Assembly: GCA_030144725.1 (NCBI GenBank)
Contig: JASKMD010000003.1
Span: forward strand, 9,126,737-9,190,736
Direction of reading: 5' to 3'
Source of the DNA: Haematococcus lacustris
Taxonomy: Eukaryota > Chlorophyta > Chlorophyceae > Chlamydomonadales > Haematococcaceae
DNA: 64,000 nucleotides
Both the position numbers and the translations under genes were made by a program. Positions within the stretch are counted from its first letter, which is position 1, and every line of letters begins with the position of its first letter. The notes under the pieces are model-generated. The model saw only the letters and a list, made by a program, of their open reading frames with translations, was not told the DNA's origin and searched no databases. Positions 33,682 through 44,638 of the stretch are shown here, in pieces.

Positions 33682-36600
33682 TCAGGCAGCAGGAGGTGCG
33701 ACTGGCAGCCCCGTGAGAGCGCCCACCATCTGAGCCGCAGCGCTGTTGCTCTGCAGTGGAGGTAAGCTGCTGGCAGTGGGGTTGGTCTGGCCCAGCACAC
33801 CAGCCAGCATGCTGCCAGTGTCCCGCAATGCCGCCTGCTGGACCCCTGCCAGCACAGCCGCCCCTGACCCTGAACCAGTTCTGGCCTCATCTGAACCAGA
33901 CCCGGAGCCAGGATTTGAACCTGGGTCTGCTGGACCGCCCGGCTGAGCCCCAGGCAGGGGTGGCAGGGGCAGAGTGCCAGTCAGCTCCAATATGCCCATG
34001 GTGACCCCTGCACAGGGGTAGGGGCATCCACTGTAACGTCCAGAGCTGGGGCAGTGGCGGCATGCAGGCAAGCAGATGGCTGCCAGATATGCACTCCTCT
34101 GTCAAGCGGGGTGTGTTCAACTGCCTGCAACTCCTAGCCGTTAACTGCTTCCACAGCTTGCAGTGCTGTGAGATTGGCAGTGGTGCTTGTGGCTCCACAT
34201 GAGGTGCAATGCTACAGCGTGTGTCACCAGCAGCCTGTTTGCGTAGCTGTTGGTAGGTGTACAGAGGTGTCCCTGTGGCTGCAAACAAGGTGCAAGGCAG
34301 CAGCTATGGTTGCCTGGCAGCCTGACCACAAAGCTGTAGGAGGCCCCTGCCCCTGCCCCTGCCCCTGCCCCTGCCCCTGCCCCTGCCCCTGCCCCTGCCC
34401 CTGCCCCTGCCCCTGCCCCTGCCCCTGCCCCTGCCCCTGCCCCTGCCCCTGCCCCTGCCCCTGCCCCTGCCCCTGCCCCTGCCCCTGCCCCTGCCCCTGC
34501 CCCTGCCCCTGCCCTTGCCGTGCTGGCTCCCCTAGGCTTTCTCCAGCTGGATCATGCTTCAGGAATCATGATGGTAGGTGTGCGCCCAGCCAAAGTGCCC
34601 GTCTCAGAGCCGTGGTCCCTTACCCAAGACAGGACCAAAGAATCCAGTGGGCAGTGCCACCTCGGTTGCAAACCGCACCGCCTGCAACCACACCACAGGC
34701 ATGGCCAGAGGTACCACAACAGGCACCACCTCAAGCGCCCCCACACTCCCTGNNNNNNNNNNNNNNNNNNNNNNNNNNNNNNNNNNNNNNNNNNNNNNNN
34801 NNNNNNNNNNNNNNNNNNNNNNNNNNNNNNNNNNNNNNNNNNNNNNNNNNNNNNNNNNNNNNNNNNNNNNNNNNNNNNNNNNNNNNNNNNNNNNNNNNNN
34901 NNNNNNNNNNNNNNNNNNNNNNNNNNNNNNNNNNNNNNNNNNNNNNNNNNNNNNNNNNNNNNNNNNNNNNNNNNNNNNNNNNNNNNNNNNNNNNNNNNNN
35001 NNNNNNNNNNNNNNNNNNNNNNNNNNNNNNNNNNNNNNNNNNNNNNNNNNNNNNNNNNNNNNNNNNNNNNNNNNNNNNNNNNNNNNNNNNNNNNNNNNNN
35101 NNNNNNNNNNNNNNNNNNNNNNNNNNNNNNNNNNNNNNNNNNNNNNNNNNNNNNNNNNNNNNNNNNNNNNNNNNNNNNNNNNNNNNNNNNNNNNNNNNNN
35201 NNNNNNNNNNNNNNNNNNNNNNNNNNNNNNNNNNNNNNNNNNNNNNNNNNNNCATGCCCAAGTAGCTGCTGTCTTTCGAAGCTACATGCCAATATCATCC
35301 CACATGTTACTTCTCAGGTCTTCTTTCAAGGCTGGAGGCACACCTGGAAGACCTGCTGGCTGCCCTCCAGCCTTGAGCCCCCAGATGCACTTAGTTTTGC
35401 CTTTGAACACCTGCCGGCTGCTGGCTGGATGTCCCTGATATCAAGGTGACTGATACTGCTGGTAAGGTGGGGCAACTCCGGCCCGCTGTGAACATTTGCT
35501 ACAGTTGGGCCACACAGCCGCACCACGCCATGTCGCCCAGGGCATGGGCATGCTGCCAGAGTTAGGTGTGCCCTGCCCACCAGGTTGACGGTCCGACTGA
35601 TACACAGTCTCCAGCCGGCTGCCAAGGCAAGTTCGTCATGCAACTAGACAGTGGAACCCCAGCAAGCCTATCTGGCATGCTAGATACTACTATACATCCA
35701 CTACGTACATACGTATACGTATACGAATGAGATTAATATACATACACTTTTATACGGTATATATAGTTGCTGTGCAGGCGAGGGTCTTCACCTGCTGCAG
35801 CCGCTTGCCACCCCGGCGGGCCAAGCGGGTTGCCAGGTGCTTAGTGGCGTGCAGCGCGCAGCACATGACGGCGGCCCGCCAGCTGAAGAAGTAGGCGTAG
35901 TGGACCTGCACACCAGCCAGGGGTCAGGCCTGATGAGGCCAGGCATTGTGTGATTCATGCCTGCCCACCAGGCTGCTGGCGAAACAGCCTGCATGTCCAC
36001 ACTGTAAGCATGCACCTTGGGCAGGGCATGCCAGCTGTACACAGTCCAGCGGGCCTAGAGAGTTGACCTTGACACACACTGCCCCAGTGGCCAGCCAACA
36101 GCATTGCCCCTGACACCAAGCATGGCAGCTATAACGGCGTAATAGCTTTGGTGGCAACAGAGCCCCTGCCCCTGCCCCTGCCCCTGCCCCTGCCCCTGCC
36201 CCTGCCCCTGCCCCTGCCCCTGCCCCTGCCCCTGCCCCTGCCCCTGCCCCTGCCCCTGCCCCTGCCCCTGCCCCTGCCCCTGCCCCTGCCCCTGCCCCTG
36301 CCCCTGCCCCTGCCCCTGCCCCTGCCCCTGCCCCTGCCCCTGCCCCTGCCCCTGCCCCTGCCCCTGCCCCTGCCCCTGCCCCTGCCCCTGCCCCTGCCCC
36401 TGCCCCTGCCCCTGCCCCTGCCCCTGCCCCTGCCCCTGCCCCTGCCCCTGCCCCTGCCCCTGCCCCTGCCCCTGCCCCTGCCCCTGCCCCAGCCCCAGCC
36501 CCAGCCCCAGCCCCAGCCCCAGCCCCAGCCCCTGCCCCTGCCCCTGCCCCTGCCCCTGCCCCTGCCCCTGCCGTCTCCCCTGGGCATCCTCCAGCTGGCT

Positions 36601-36897
36601 TATGCTCCAGGACTCATCCAAAGACTCAGCCTAACGCATCCAAAAGCCATGGCTGGAGCAGGTCATGGCCACGCACCACATTCTTGTGCACTGTCTCACG
36701 AATGGTTTGCTTGACACGGTGGACCAACAGGTCTTCTAGGAGCATGCCTGGCAGCATCAGTGGCCCTGGTGCAGCAGCACACACCAGGAGGCAAACGAGG
36801 TGCGGCAACATCCTAGACAGGTTTGCTGATGATCAGCTGCCCCATGACAGCGGCAGAGTGGTCGGCCCTGCCACCAAGGCGAATGGTTTCCCAAAGA

Positions 36898-36941
<44 letters not shown>

Positions 36942-37604
36942 ACTTGTGAAATGGGGCAAGGGGCTGCTGCTGGTGCCTGCTGTCATGAGGCAGGTGTTGC
37001 CAAGAGACCGCTGTTGGTGCTCTTTGTGGCAAGCAGTCAGGGGAGGCAGGGCTGACGAGCATGGCGCGCTAGGCCTCACCCATTGTCTGCTGCTGAAGGT
37101 GTGCAACCGCCTTCTGACCCACATCGCTTTCCATGAAGCCCTTCAACTGCACACCACAAAACACAGGCTACTCCGCTGACCAACTGCCACCCTAGCGGCA
37201 AATGTAGAAGTCGCCCTGAATATCATTTACTTGAACAGGGGCTGGTAAGGAGCATTTCACCAGCTTTGCAGCTGGGCTTGTAGCTTTGCAGCCAGTCATC
37301 GCAGGATGATATCTTGAACACCTGGCTGTGTTAGCCCCCTAGGCTACTCCGCGAGTGAACCTACGCTTCGCACACGCGCCCTACTGCACCCATGCGGGCC
37401 CCACTGCTTCTTCAAGTCATGCAGGGAAGATGCACCCGAGCCCCGTTCCCCATCCGCGGCTTGGCGACAACCGTCACGTACGGCTGTACATACCTTGTCT
37501 GCTGCGGGGTCCAGCAAGCTGTGCATAGCCTGAGACCCGACTTGCGCCAGCGCCTCAACAGGGTTGTCAGGACTATCTACGTCATCGTTGCCTTGGCTAG
37601 ACAT
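33682..37604 (-). CDS. Unrecognised minus-strand multi-exon gene
   Basis: Several minus-strand exons are well supported by splice sites and phase. 37494-37604 starts MSSQGNDDVDSPDNPVEALA. 37080-37146 encodes LKGFMESDVGQKAVAHLQQQ. 36016-36054 (ARWTVYSWHALPK) and 35792-35905 (VHYAYFFSWRAAVMCCALHA, then TKHLATRLARR) join in phase. A coding-like segment also lies near 36626-36760 (LLEDLLVHRVKQTIRETVHK). A possible C-terminal exon is 33682-34071 (MGILELTGTLPLPPLPGAQP, ending LTGLPVAPPAA). I cannot prove that all belong to one gene because a 500-base gap and two long CCCCTG arrays intervene. A tRNA B-box-like GGTTCAAATCC lies inside the last segment (33911-33921). No family recognised. Confidence 0.45.
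34343..34514. repeat. CCCCTG hexanucleotide array 1
   Basis: About 28 near-perfect copies of GCCCCT. The right flank (CTAGGCTTTCTCCAGCTGG, then ATGCTTCAGGA) resembles the right flank of array 2, so array and flank were duplicated together. Confidence 0.95.
34753..35252. other. Assembly gap (500 N)
   Basis: Exactly 500 N between the two CCCCTG arrays. The true distance is unknown. Confidence 1.
36162..36572. repeat. CCCCTG hexanucleotide array 2
   Basis: About 68 copies of CCCCTG with an internal block of CCCCAG (36486-36530). All frames are open through it (Pro-Leu on plus, Gln-Gly or Arg-Gly on minus) because the unit is six bases. This is not coding evidence. Confidence 0.95.
36899..36941. 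repeat. CTG triplet array
   Basis: About 14 CTG triplets. On the minus strand, depending on frame, it could encode a Gln, Ser or Ala run in the gene above. Whether it is exon or intron is unresolved. Confidence 0.85.
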
Positions 37605-37619
37605 GCTGCCTTGCTAGCA

Positions 37620-37940
37620 GCCGCAGCGTGCACGAGGCCAAGCGTGGCTTTCGCGCTGAGTATCGCGGGTGAGACTGACGAGCTCAAAATTTAGTGTTAT
37701 CACACGCCATATCACCAGCTACAAAGTTCAGGCTTTCATGCTGCCTTCTTACTCCACAGCGAGCTGTACCGCTACCCTGGACGGCCTGCCCTCCCCGGAA
37801 GAGAGCGGGTGCACATCGCCCGGCACATGGTGGCGCAGCAGCGGTGGCAGGAGCCGGCCCGGGCGCAGCGGCATTGGAAGCGGCGCAACAGGCGGCAGTT
37901 TGCTGCCCAGCGACGTGAGCTGGGGCGGCAGCTGGCCTAA
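37620..37940 (+). CDS. C-terminal exons of an unrecognised basic protein
   Basis: A short exon ending VHEAKRGFRAEYRG near 37668 joins in phase to 37760-37940. The latter encodes ELYRYPGRPALPGRERVHIA, then RHMVAQQRWQEPARAQRHWK and a very Arg/Gln-rich end (RRNRRQFAAQRRELGRQLA stop). High Arg content suggests nucleic-acid binding, possibly ribosomal or mitochondrial, but I recognise no family. A similar AQQRWQEPA peptide is encoded near 40549-40577. Confidence 0.5.
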
Positions 37941-38515
37941 ACCATGGCATACGTGGTGTGCATTGCATCTTCATTTACAACAAACGTGTCAAGCGTGGCA
38001 ACCTAAGCACTAATAGTGAAGCACCTTGAGTAAGGCGCGACCGGCCAACCTAGAATTCTATTTCTAGGTTTCTAGGCTCAGGAAAAATTCCTAGAATTCT
38101 ATGGGCGTGCCCTAACCTTGAGGCTAACACTTGCTTACCAGCACATGTTTGTTTTTCTGGAGAGGCCATTACACGATTTTGGTATGCAAGGCTGCTCCGC
38201 ATCCCTCATGCGATATGACACTAGTCAACCGCTCGTGAGCAATACCAAAGCCACACATTTCTTGTTACACAAGCACACTATGATCCTGTCTACTTCTCGA
38301 GCAGAGCCTGCGAGTACTTATTGCTAGGCCAGGGCCTTGGGTGCTCCGTCTCAACCTTGAGTACATACAGATCACACACATCATTCAGACCAGCTGCCCT
38401 GGCATCTAGTCGGTCAATGCCTCCAGCGGTGGCGTTTCGTAGCCAAAACCGGCAGTCGTGAACCCGGGTTTGACAAGTTGACATGTCTACTACCAACACG
38501 CGCTGCCCGGGCATG
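37941..38515. other. Intergenic with small palindromes
   Basis: 38050-38105 contains CCTAGAATTCTAT repeated around TTTCTAGGTTTCTAGG, a short AT-rich palindromic cluster. Otherwise I see nothing. Confidence 0.55.
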
Positions 38516-40173
38516 TCAGGGGCATCCCTCACCACCCTCCTCCTCCTCCCCCACCTCGTCCTCCTGTGCTGCTGGCACTTCCTGGGCGACCACCTGCCCA
38601 GCTGTGGCGTCTGCCAGTGCTTGCTGCACCTCAGCGGACTTGCTAGCCTCGACGCTGAAACGCAGCCGGACCTGTGGCTGCGCAGCACTGCCCGGGGAGT
38701 ACTCCTCGCTCAGCCGCACACACTTCAGGCGGTCTAGGACCAGGTACACAGCACCCAACACCTGCACCCAACACCGTGGGGCAAGCTGCCGCACTGAGAG
38801 CACCCTGCAACACCCTGCTCCTGACCTGACCTGACCTGCCTCTGACCTCACCTGACCTGACCTGGCCCCCTAAACCTGACCTGACCTGACCTGACCTGAC
38901 CTGACCTACCCTGACCTGATCCCCTTGACCCCCTGACCCCTTGACCCCCCTTGACCCCTGACCTGACCTGACCTGGCCTACCCTGCACTCACATGCTTTG
39001 CCTGCCCTGCCCCTGGCCTGGTGCACGCGTGAGGCTCCAAGTTAGATACCCAGCCAGTCCAGGCTGATGCGGGGCACCTCCCCTTGTTGTGCCCCCATGG
39101 CGCCGCACTAGACCCACATGCTGCACACCAGCATAGCTTTCGCAAGCAGGCCCTCAAAGGCGGCAGGCTGTTGCTGTCCGCGCCTGGCAGGGCAGGCCCT
39201 GGTGACGCCTCTGCCCTGCCCTGGCCCCTCACCTGGTACCCCGCCTCCACCTCCAGCGTGCTGCGCAGCTGCACCAGCTGCCGCGGGGCAGCCCGCAGGC
39301 AGTCCCGAGCTGCCCCCCCGTATGCACGGACCAGGCCACCTGAGCCGAGCTTCGTGCCGCCGAAGTGGCGCGTCACCAGGACCGCCACCCCCTCCAGACC
39401 CTCTCCCTCTAGAGCCTGCGAGGTGCCAGCACCAGATGAAGGGTGGTGGCAGGTGGGGAGGGGCGGTGGCGAGGAAGGAGGGGCAGTGGCAGGGAGGGAG
39501 GGGTGGTGGCTAGGGTGGAGGGGCGGTGGAAAGGTGAGAGAGGCTGTGTTGGCGTCACCCACACTGAGGATTGGGCGTCCTGCGGTGCCAGCGGGTTCAC
39601 CATCATCAGAGCAGCGGCTCTCCCCCAGCACCCGGTACGCTGCAGGGCCACACACAGACCCCAGATGTCAGCACCATAGCTGGATGGGGCAGCCCTTAGC
39701 CTCAGGGCAGGGCAGGAAGCTGGCTGCAGGAGGACGCTATGCCAGCCCCCCTTAAAGCCAATGGTCAGGGTTTTGGCTTGAGCCTGTCACCTCCGGCTAC
39801 AAATGGGTGCACACATGGGTGCACACATGCACAGAGCATGGCACGAGCTACATGGAGAATGTATCAGGCCACATGGTACCAGCAGGTGCACAGCATAGAG
39901 GGGCCTCATGGGTTCAGCCAGACGGTTAAACAGACCAAGCTTCCCTCATGCATTGACAGGCGGCATAGCACAGACCTGCCTGGCCTGGCGGGGCTTCGCT
40001 TTCCCTTCATGGTCATCCGCCACTCAGTTTGGATCAGCAAGCCAGCGGAGCAGCTACAGCTCACCCCAGCAGTTGTGTGATGCGCTGGAATCGCTAGCGT
40101 CTCTGATGCATTGCAATGCCTGCTTGCTGCTGCTCACAGGCCATGCCGTGACAATGAATTTGGACTTCTTAAC
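38516..40173 (-). CDS. IMPACT/YigZ (UPF0029) family protein, N-terminus missing
   Basis: Exons on the minus strand: 40065-40173, 39563-39639, 39233-39415, 38516-38761, all joining in phase. The first reads VKKSKFIVTAWPVSSSKQAL and ends SASHNCW. Splicing gives SHNCWAYRVLGES, then RCSDDGEPAGTAGRPIL. The third exon has LVTRHFGGTKLGSGGLVRAY, the family hallmark. The C-terminal exon begins VLGAVYLVLDRLKCVRLSEE, fits the ferredoxin-like second domain of YigZ and ends in an acidic tail (EVGEEEEGGEGCP). Eukaryotic IMPACT inhibits GCN2 activation via its RWD domain. No RWD domain is visible here, so this is the bacterial-style short form of unproven function. The initiator exon upstream of 40173 was not found. 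Confidence 0.88.
38816..38990. repeat. GACCT pentanucleotide array
   Basis: Interrupted runs of CCTGACCTGACC and TTGACCCC in the last intron of the IMPACT/YigZ gene. Confidence 0.9.
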
Positions 40174-40234
40174 CTGCGGTTGGTCAAGCAGGAATGCTGG
40201 AAGGCCTGCAAAGCTTTCTTCCGTCGCTAGACTC

Positions 40235-40410
40235 CGAGGCCTACTTCAGCCTCTAACCGGGCCGCTTGGGACAAGCTAGTGTACTCAGTGGGTAAAGACA
40301 GCGGGCGGGCTGAGGCCTTGGTGGCCACACTGGGTGGCTTGCAGGCTGCGACACGGTATGTAGGGCACAAGCGAGCCAAACGCATGAAGAACGCGGACTC
40401 CCACCGGTAG
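40235..40410 (+). CDS. Short coding-like C-terminal segment, unrecognised
   Basis: Plus-strand frame reading NRAAWDKLVYSVGKDSGRAE, then ALVATLGGLQAATRYVGHKR and a basic end (AKRMKNADSHR stop at 40408-40410). An acceptor-like CAG precedes it. The basic C-terminus recalls the peptide at 37760-37940. It is probably the last exon of a gene or remnant I cannot otherwise trace. Confidence 0.35.
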
Positions 40411-41350
40411 AGCCAAGCGTGATCCTCGGCGATTCTTGCTTTCTATTGGTTTGTGATTAGTGTGACCCTTTCTCTGCTTTGTACGGCGCTCATCATCCAG
40501 CCGTGCACGGCTGCGCCGCAGCATTATGAAACCAAGCTGCCCACCCTGGGTGCGCAGCAGCGTTGGCAGGAGCCGGCCGGCACACATCGGCGAACAGGTG
40601 CACAGTACCTGCCCTGCCCAGTACCTGCCCCGGTGCTCAGTACCTGCCCAAAGATCGACATTTGAAATCATGCACTGTTGTGAGTGGCACCTGCAACACG
40701 CAGCAGCAGTCGGAACATGTTTTGCATTTGGCATGTGGACGCGACGACGGCAGTCGGGCAACGACGGCAGTCGCCCGTAGCCCGCCCCGCCCCGCCCCGC
40801 TTTTTTGCCACATGTAGGTGGGAGGGGGAGGGGGTGGGAGGGGGGATGGAGGGCGAGGCTGGGGCTGCGAGAGAGTGGGAGGGCTATGCTTCTGGGAGGG
40901 GATGGGGGTGCGAGGGGGCAGGGTCCAGGCCGTCTGAGTGGGCTAGTCATTTCTGCAAGGCAAAGCCTGGACACAGCACACATAACACTAATTTTCGCAC
41001 CCATCATTCGCAATCGGCACCCACCACACATCCACTTAATGTCGTGGCCCTATGTGCTCGCAGGTATCGCCAAGCTGCAGCGATTAACACACACACAGGT
41101 GACAATGTGTGGAGTTCAAGCCAGCCCACATATCAAGACATGGCTAAGTACGCAGGGGTTGTGCAGCTGATGCAATACTTGACTGTCTCCTCTTCCTTCC
41201 ATACCAGCCTAGCAATCCAAAGCCACCCACACAAATAGATACGTGGCTGGGTTCCAAAAAGGGTCATGGGTTTTAGACATGGGCTTTGCATGGGCTTTGC
41301 ATGGGCTTTGCATGGGCTTTGCATGGCCAGCTTGTGCCTGGTCCTCCTAC

Positions 41351-42850
41351 CTGTCCTGTGCGCCAGGCAGCAGGCCATTGCGCAGCGCGTGCATCAAGTG
41401 GGCAAAGTCTGCCATGGCTTGCTGTGAGGTCAGGTACCCAGGCTGCTGGCGCCAGCTGTCAGGGCCAAAGGGCTGGCTGGCCCCATAGTACCTGTGCTGC
41501 GACCAGGTCAGCAAAACACACACATGGCAGGGCAGCAATCGTCTGGGTTGCTGGGTGTCAGCGGTCTCTGGGCAGTTGGTAAAAGGCAGTTAGACGCAGG
41601 CAGTTGGTTACAGGCAGTTGATGCGGGCAGCTGACCGCAGGAGGCAACCAGCTTTGAGTGTGGCTGGCCTCTGTGGGCCTCTATTGCCCAGACATTTGTG
41701 AGCAGCTGTCCCACCGCCTTGTTCTGTGCCTGGCCTGTGTGCATGCCTGGCCTGTGTGCATGACTGGAGGACATGGCTGAGGTGTCCATGAAGCGCAATG
41801 ACAGCATCAGGCAGCTGGTTGTCTTCTTCGGTGAAGCTAACATCCCAAACCCAGAGAGGCTGGGGTTCTGAGCCCTTCTGCCCTTAGGGCCTTGTGATTG
41901 AAGTACCCACTGCCCCTAGGGCCCTAGGTGACCTAGGTGCTAGCATGGAGGGTGGGTTGAGACACGCCAGGCACCATACTTCCGCAAAGACGAGCAGGGC
42001 GCCAAAATGCAGCGCACTCTCCCACATCAAGCCAGTGGCATTGACATACAGCATGACGTCAGCCTCATTCCCAGCGTAGAAAAAGATGGGGCCGTCTGCA
42101 ACCACACATGACGCACAGAAAATTCTACCCCAGCCCGGTCCTGCCTCAGACCCTGCTACTGCCCTTGTCCCAGCCTCGGCCCCGGCCCCAGCCCCGGCCC
42201 CGGCCTCGGCCCCAGCCTATGTGTCCCTGACCTCCACCAGCAGCAGCCCCTGGCCACGGCAGTTGCAATGCTGTCGACTCCCTGTACCCACCACTTCAGT
42301 GGGGTGTCGTCAAGTTGCCTAGGCTGCTGCCGGTGGTACTGGGCTGCTGCAGGGTGCAGTGATCACTGGGTCCACCCTCTGCCGCCCGCACCTGAGGGGT
42401 TCCAAAAGTCAGTGCACACCACATAGCGCTGCCTCCATGTCTTTGCTGCCACCTGCTGCACCCGGGAGAAGTGGTCCACTGTAGGCAGCGACAAATGCAG
42501 GTTGGGGGAGCGCAGCGTGTCATGGAGAGCAGTATGCCATGAAGAGCGGCATGTCATGGAGGGCGGCATGTCATGGGGTCCATGTCATGGAGGTAGGCAT
42601 GTAGGCAGCATCACCTGCAGCGCCCCCCCCCCCCCCCCCCCCTTCCGACTCCCCCTCACACACCAGGCTGCTTGATCCAGTGAGTGGTGTACTGCCCCTT
42701 CAGCAAGGCCATGGTGCCATCTACGCGGCGGTAACGTCGAAGAGGAGCGAAGACAGTCGGAGCTGTTGCTTCCACCCTCGAACCCTGTAGAGATAGGTGC
42801 AACGCATGCAGGAGCGCTACAACCAACGGCAGCATCCACGGGAAGTCCAT
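41351..42850 (-). pseudogene. Truncated mirror copy of the S28 carboxypeptidase 5-prime end
   Basis: Four exons of the Pro-X carboxypeptidase are present on the minus strand: 42664-42850 (signal peptide [19 protein letters not shown]), 42392-42478 ([20 protein letters not shown], then [10 protein letters not shown]), 41980-42095 ([20 protein letters not shown]) and 41351-41496 ([15 protein letters not shown]). All four are open and in phase, but the duplication ends before the GGSYGG active-site exon, so no active enzyme can be made. Exon 2 here is 87 bases and intact, unlike the copy attached to the full gene. Confidence 0.9.
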
Positions 42851-43329
42851 GCATGCGTCGGCGTTCACGTCGAGGCCGGTCGTGGCTTGTGTGACCTGCC
42901 TGTGCATGTGCATTGTAATAGGATTTTCCGCAATAGGTAGCTGGTCTGTCATAGTGGTATACAGCATCAGCAGAGGAATGCAAATTGTGATAGTCGGCAA
43001 GGTTGGTGCGTTATCAATGCACAGGTGTGCAGCCGATACTGATACACAAACAGTGTCACATGAAGGCAATGTTACAAAACAGCTTACGTACATTCAACAG
43101 AATCCCAACTATACAGCGTTGCTCATGACTCAATGATTCAATTGTTCACCATGCATAATGCATGTACATGCATATCTAAACAGCTCAGTAGTCCATGCGC
43201 TCATACATGAAACCAAAAGCTGCAGGTCCATCATCGTTGTGCTCACGAGGCTCTACACCATGATTACTATAGCGTTTTGTACATGATGTAGATGTCTCAA
43301 TCACAGACTCATGTCATGATGTAGACGTC

Positions 43330-43520
43330 TCAGGGCGCGTTTCCAATGCACGGAGAGAAAGAGAAAAGAGATCGGAGAGAGAAAGAGAAAAAGAGAGAAA
43401 GAGAAAGAGAAAAAGAGATCGCCGCCAGCCCATGTCCCTCTAACTGCCGCCAACGGTCCGGATCTCTTTTCTCCCGTTTCCAATGCGCGGAGATAGAGAC
43501 GAATAACTCTCCTAGAGTGA
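43330..43520. mobile_element. AGAGAAA-rich foldback-element remnant
   Basis: GCGCGTTTCCAATGCACGGA, AGAGAAAAAG runs, ACTGCCGCCAACGGTCC and a second CGTTTCCAATGCGCGGAGA match parts of the foldback element at 58746-58979. The mirror copy is at 49830-50020. It lies between the divergent S28 copy and the plus-strand gene of the arm. Confidence 0.6.
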
Positions 43521-43636
43521 GCTCCATTTCATCTCTTTTTCTCCGCTAGGGTCCTCCAGGCCGACCCCCAGATAATACACACGGTTAAAAATCTGACCAT
43601 TCTCAGATTCGGTACATCAGTAAAAGGCAGAAAAGT

Positions 43637-44579
43637 TTGGAGCCCCAACCGCCAGCTCCGCCAGGCCGCAGCCGCACCCAGCGGCAATTAGCCGTTCCCA
43701 GCACGTTGCGGGGCAGCCAGCTGGCTCCCCTGCGCCCGCCCCCACCACAACGCAGAATCCTGCTCAACTACGCAATGCAGCCAGGAAACCCGCGCCGAGA
43801 GCGGGGCGCAGGCCAATGTGCCGCAGTCGCTGTTGATGAAATGCGGAGCGTGGCAGCTGCTTCCGGATGCTGAGGATGGACTGCGTTCTCAGCGGCCAAC
43901 GCAGCTCGCGTAATAACAAATGGTCGCACCAACCCAGGTATGAGCTGCATTGTGCCCCTAGTTCCTGGTATACCCGCACATGCTGTTGTTGCACCTCACC
44001 TGCACATGTTGTTGTTGCACCTCACCTGCTCAAGTGCTCAATGCACAGCTATGCGCTGCATTGCTTCACTCCTATGTACTGGTTGTGGTGCTTGTCCACA
44101 GGTATGGCCACACAGAAGCGTACCGCCTGTGAGCAGACATTGCCTTGCATGTTGGCATCACAGCATGAGCATGCGGTAAGCACAGCTGGGCCACAAGGGG
44201 CAGGGGCAGGTATGAAGCGCAGCCGGGACAGGTGCAGCAGAGGTAGGCAGGCAGCATTGCAGGAGTACCCAGGCAGAGCAGCAGGGACAGGCGCAGGCGC
44301 ATCATGGGTTTGCGGGTAGTAGAGGGGCAGAGGCAGGCGAGCAGTGCAGTAGGGGCATGCGGTAAGCGCAACAGGGTTGCATGTAGCTTGGGCAGGCAGG
44401 CGGTGGAGGGGCAGCGGCAGCCAGGCAGGACAACAGTACACACTCAGAGCTGCAGTGGCAAACGCAGCAGGGATAGACTATCAGAGGAAGGCATGCTTTG
44501 CCTTTTGACAGGGAAGGATGTTCATGCTTGTGCCTGCTGGTGCTTGTGCAGATACCCGCTCATGGCGCATGATGTGATG
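43637..44579 (+). other. Duplicated 5-prime segment of an unrecognised gene (left copy)
   Basis: Coding-like plus-strand segments shared with the right arm: MEPQPPAPPGRSRTQRQLAV, MLRMDCVLSGQRSSRNNKWS, MATQKRTACEQTLPCMLASQ and RYPLMAHDVM, each next to splice-like sites. The divergent arrangement with the S28 exons leaves about 0.8 kb (42850-43637) as a possible shared promoter. Splicing is unresolved. Confidence 0.35.
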
Positions 44580-44638
44580 CTGGCACTTAGGGCTAGTGAT
44601 GGCCACCATCACCAGCAGCAAGGGGTTAGCAAATGTAG

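Larger units (their letters stand above)
41090..44579 (+). repeat. Left arm of a 3.4-kb inverted duplication
   Basis: This arm is the reverse complement of 48841-52262, with paired coordinates summing to about 93350 over most of its length. Differences seen by eye are a handful of substitutions, a G/C homopolymer length change, a 2-base indel in an exon and a roughly 69-base insertion near 44284-44352 in this arm. The outer junction is at a CA-rich tract, and the inner junction follows GCGCATGATGTGATG. Confidence 0.95.

Noticed and set aside
34168..36621. Long Pro-Cys, Gln-Gly, Arg-Gly and Pro-Leu frames in the CCCCTG arrays
   Set aside because: A six-base repeat keeps every frame open. There is no independent coding evidence.
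39085..39155. Extra exon (CGAMGAQQGEVPRISLDW) in the IMPACT/YigZ gene
   Set aside because: The phase does not fit the flanking exons, which join perfectly without it.
40285..41031. 248-residue minus-strand frame with Ser/Pro-rich stretch
   Set aside because: It overlaps coding-like plus-strand sequence and low-complexity C-rich DNA. It has no domain and no splice link to the IMPACT/YigZ exons could be shown.
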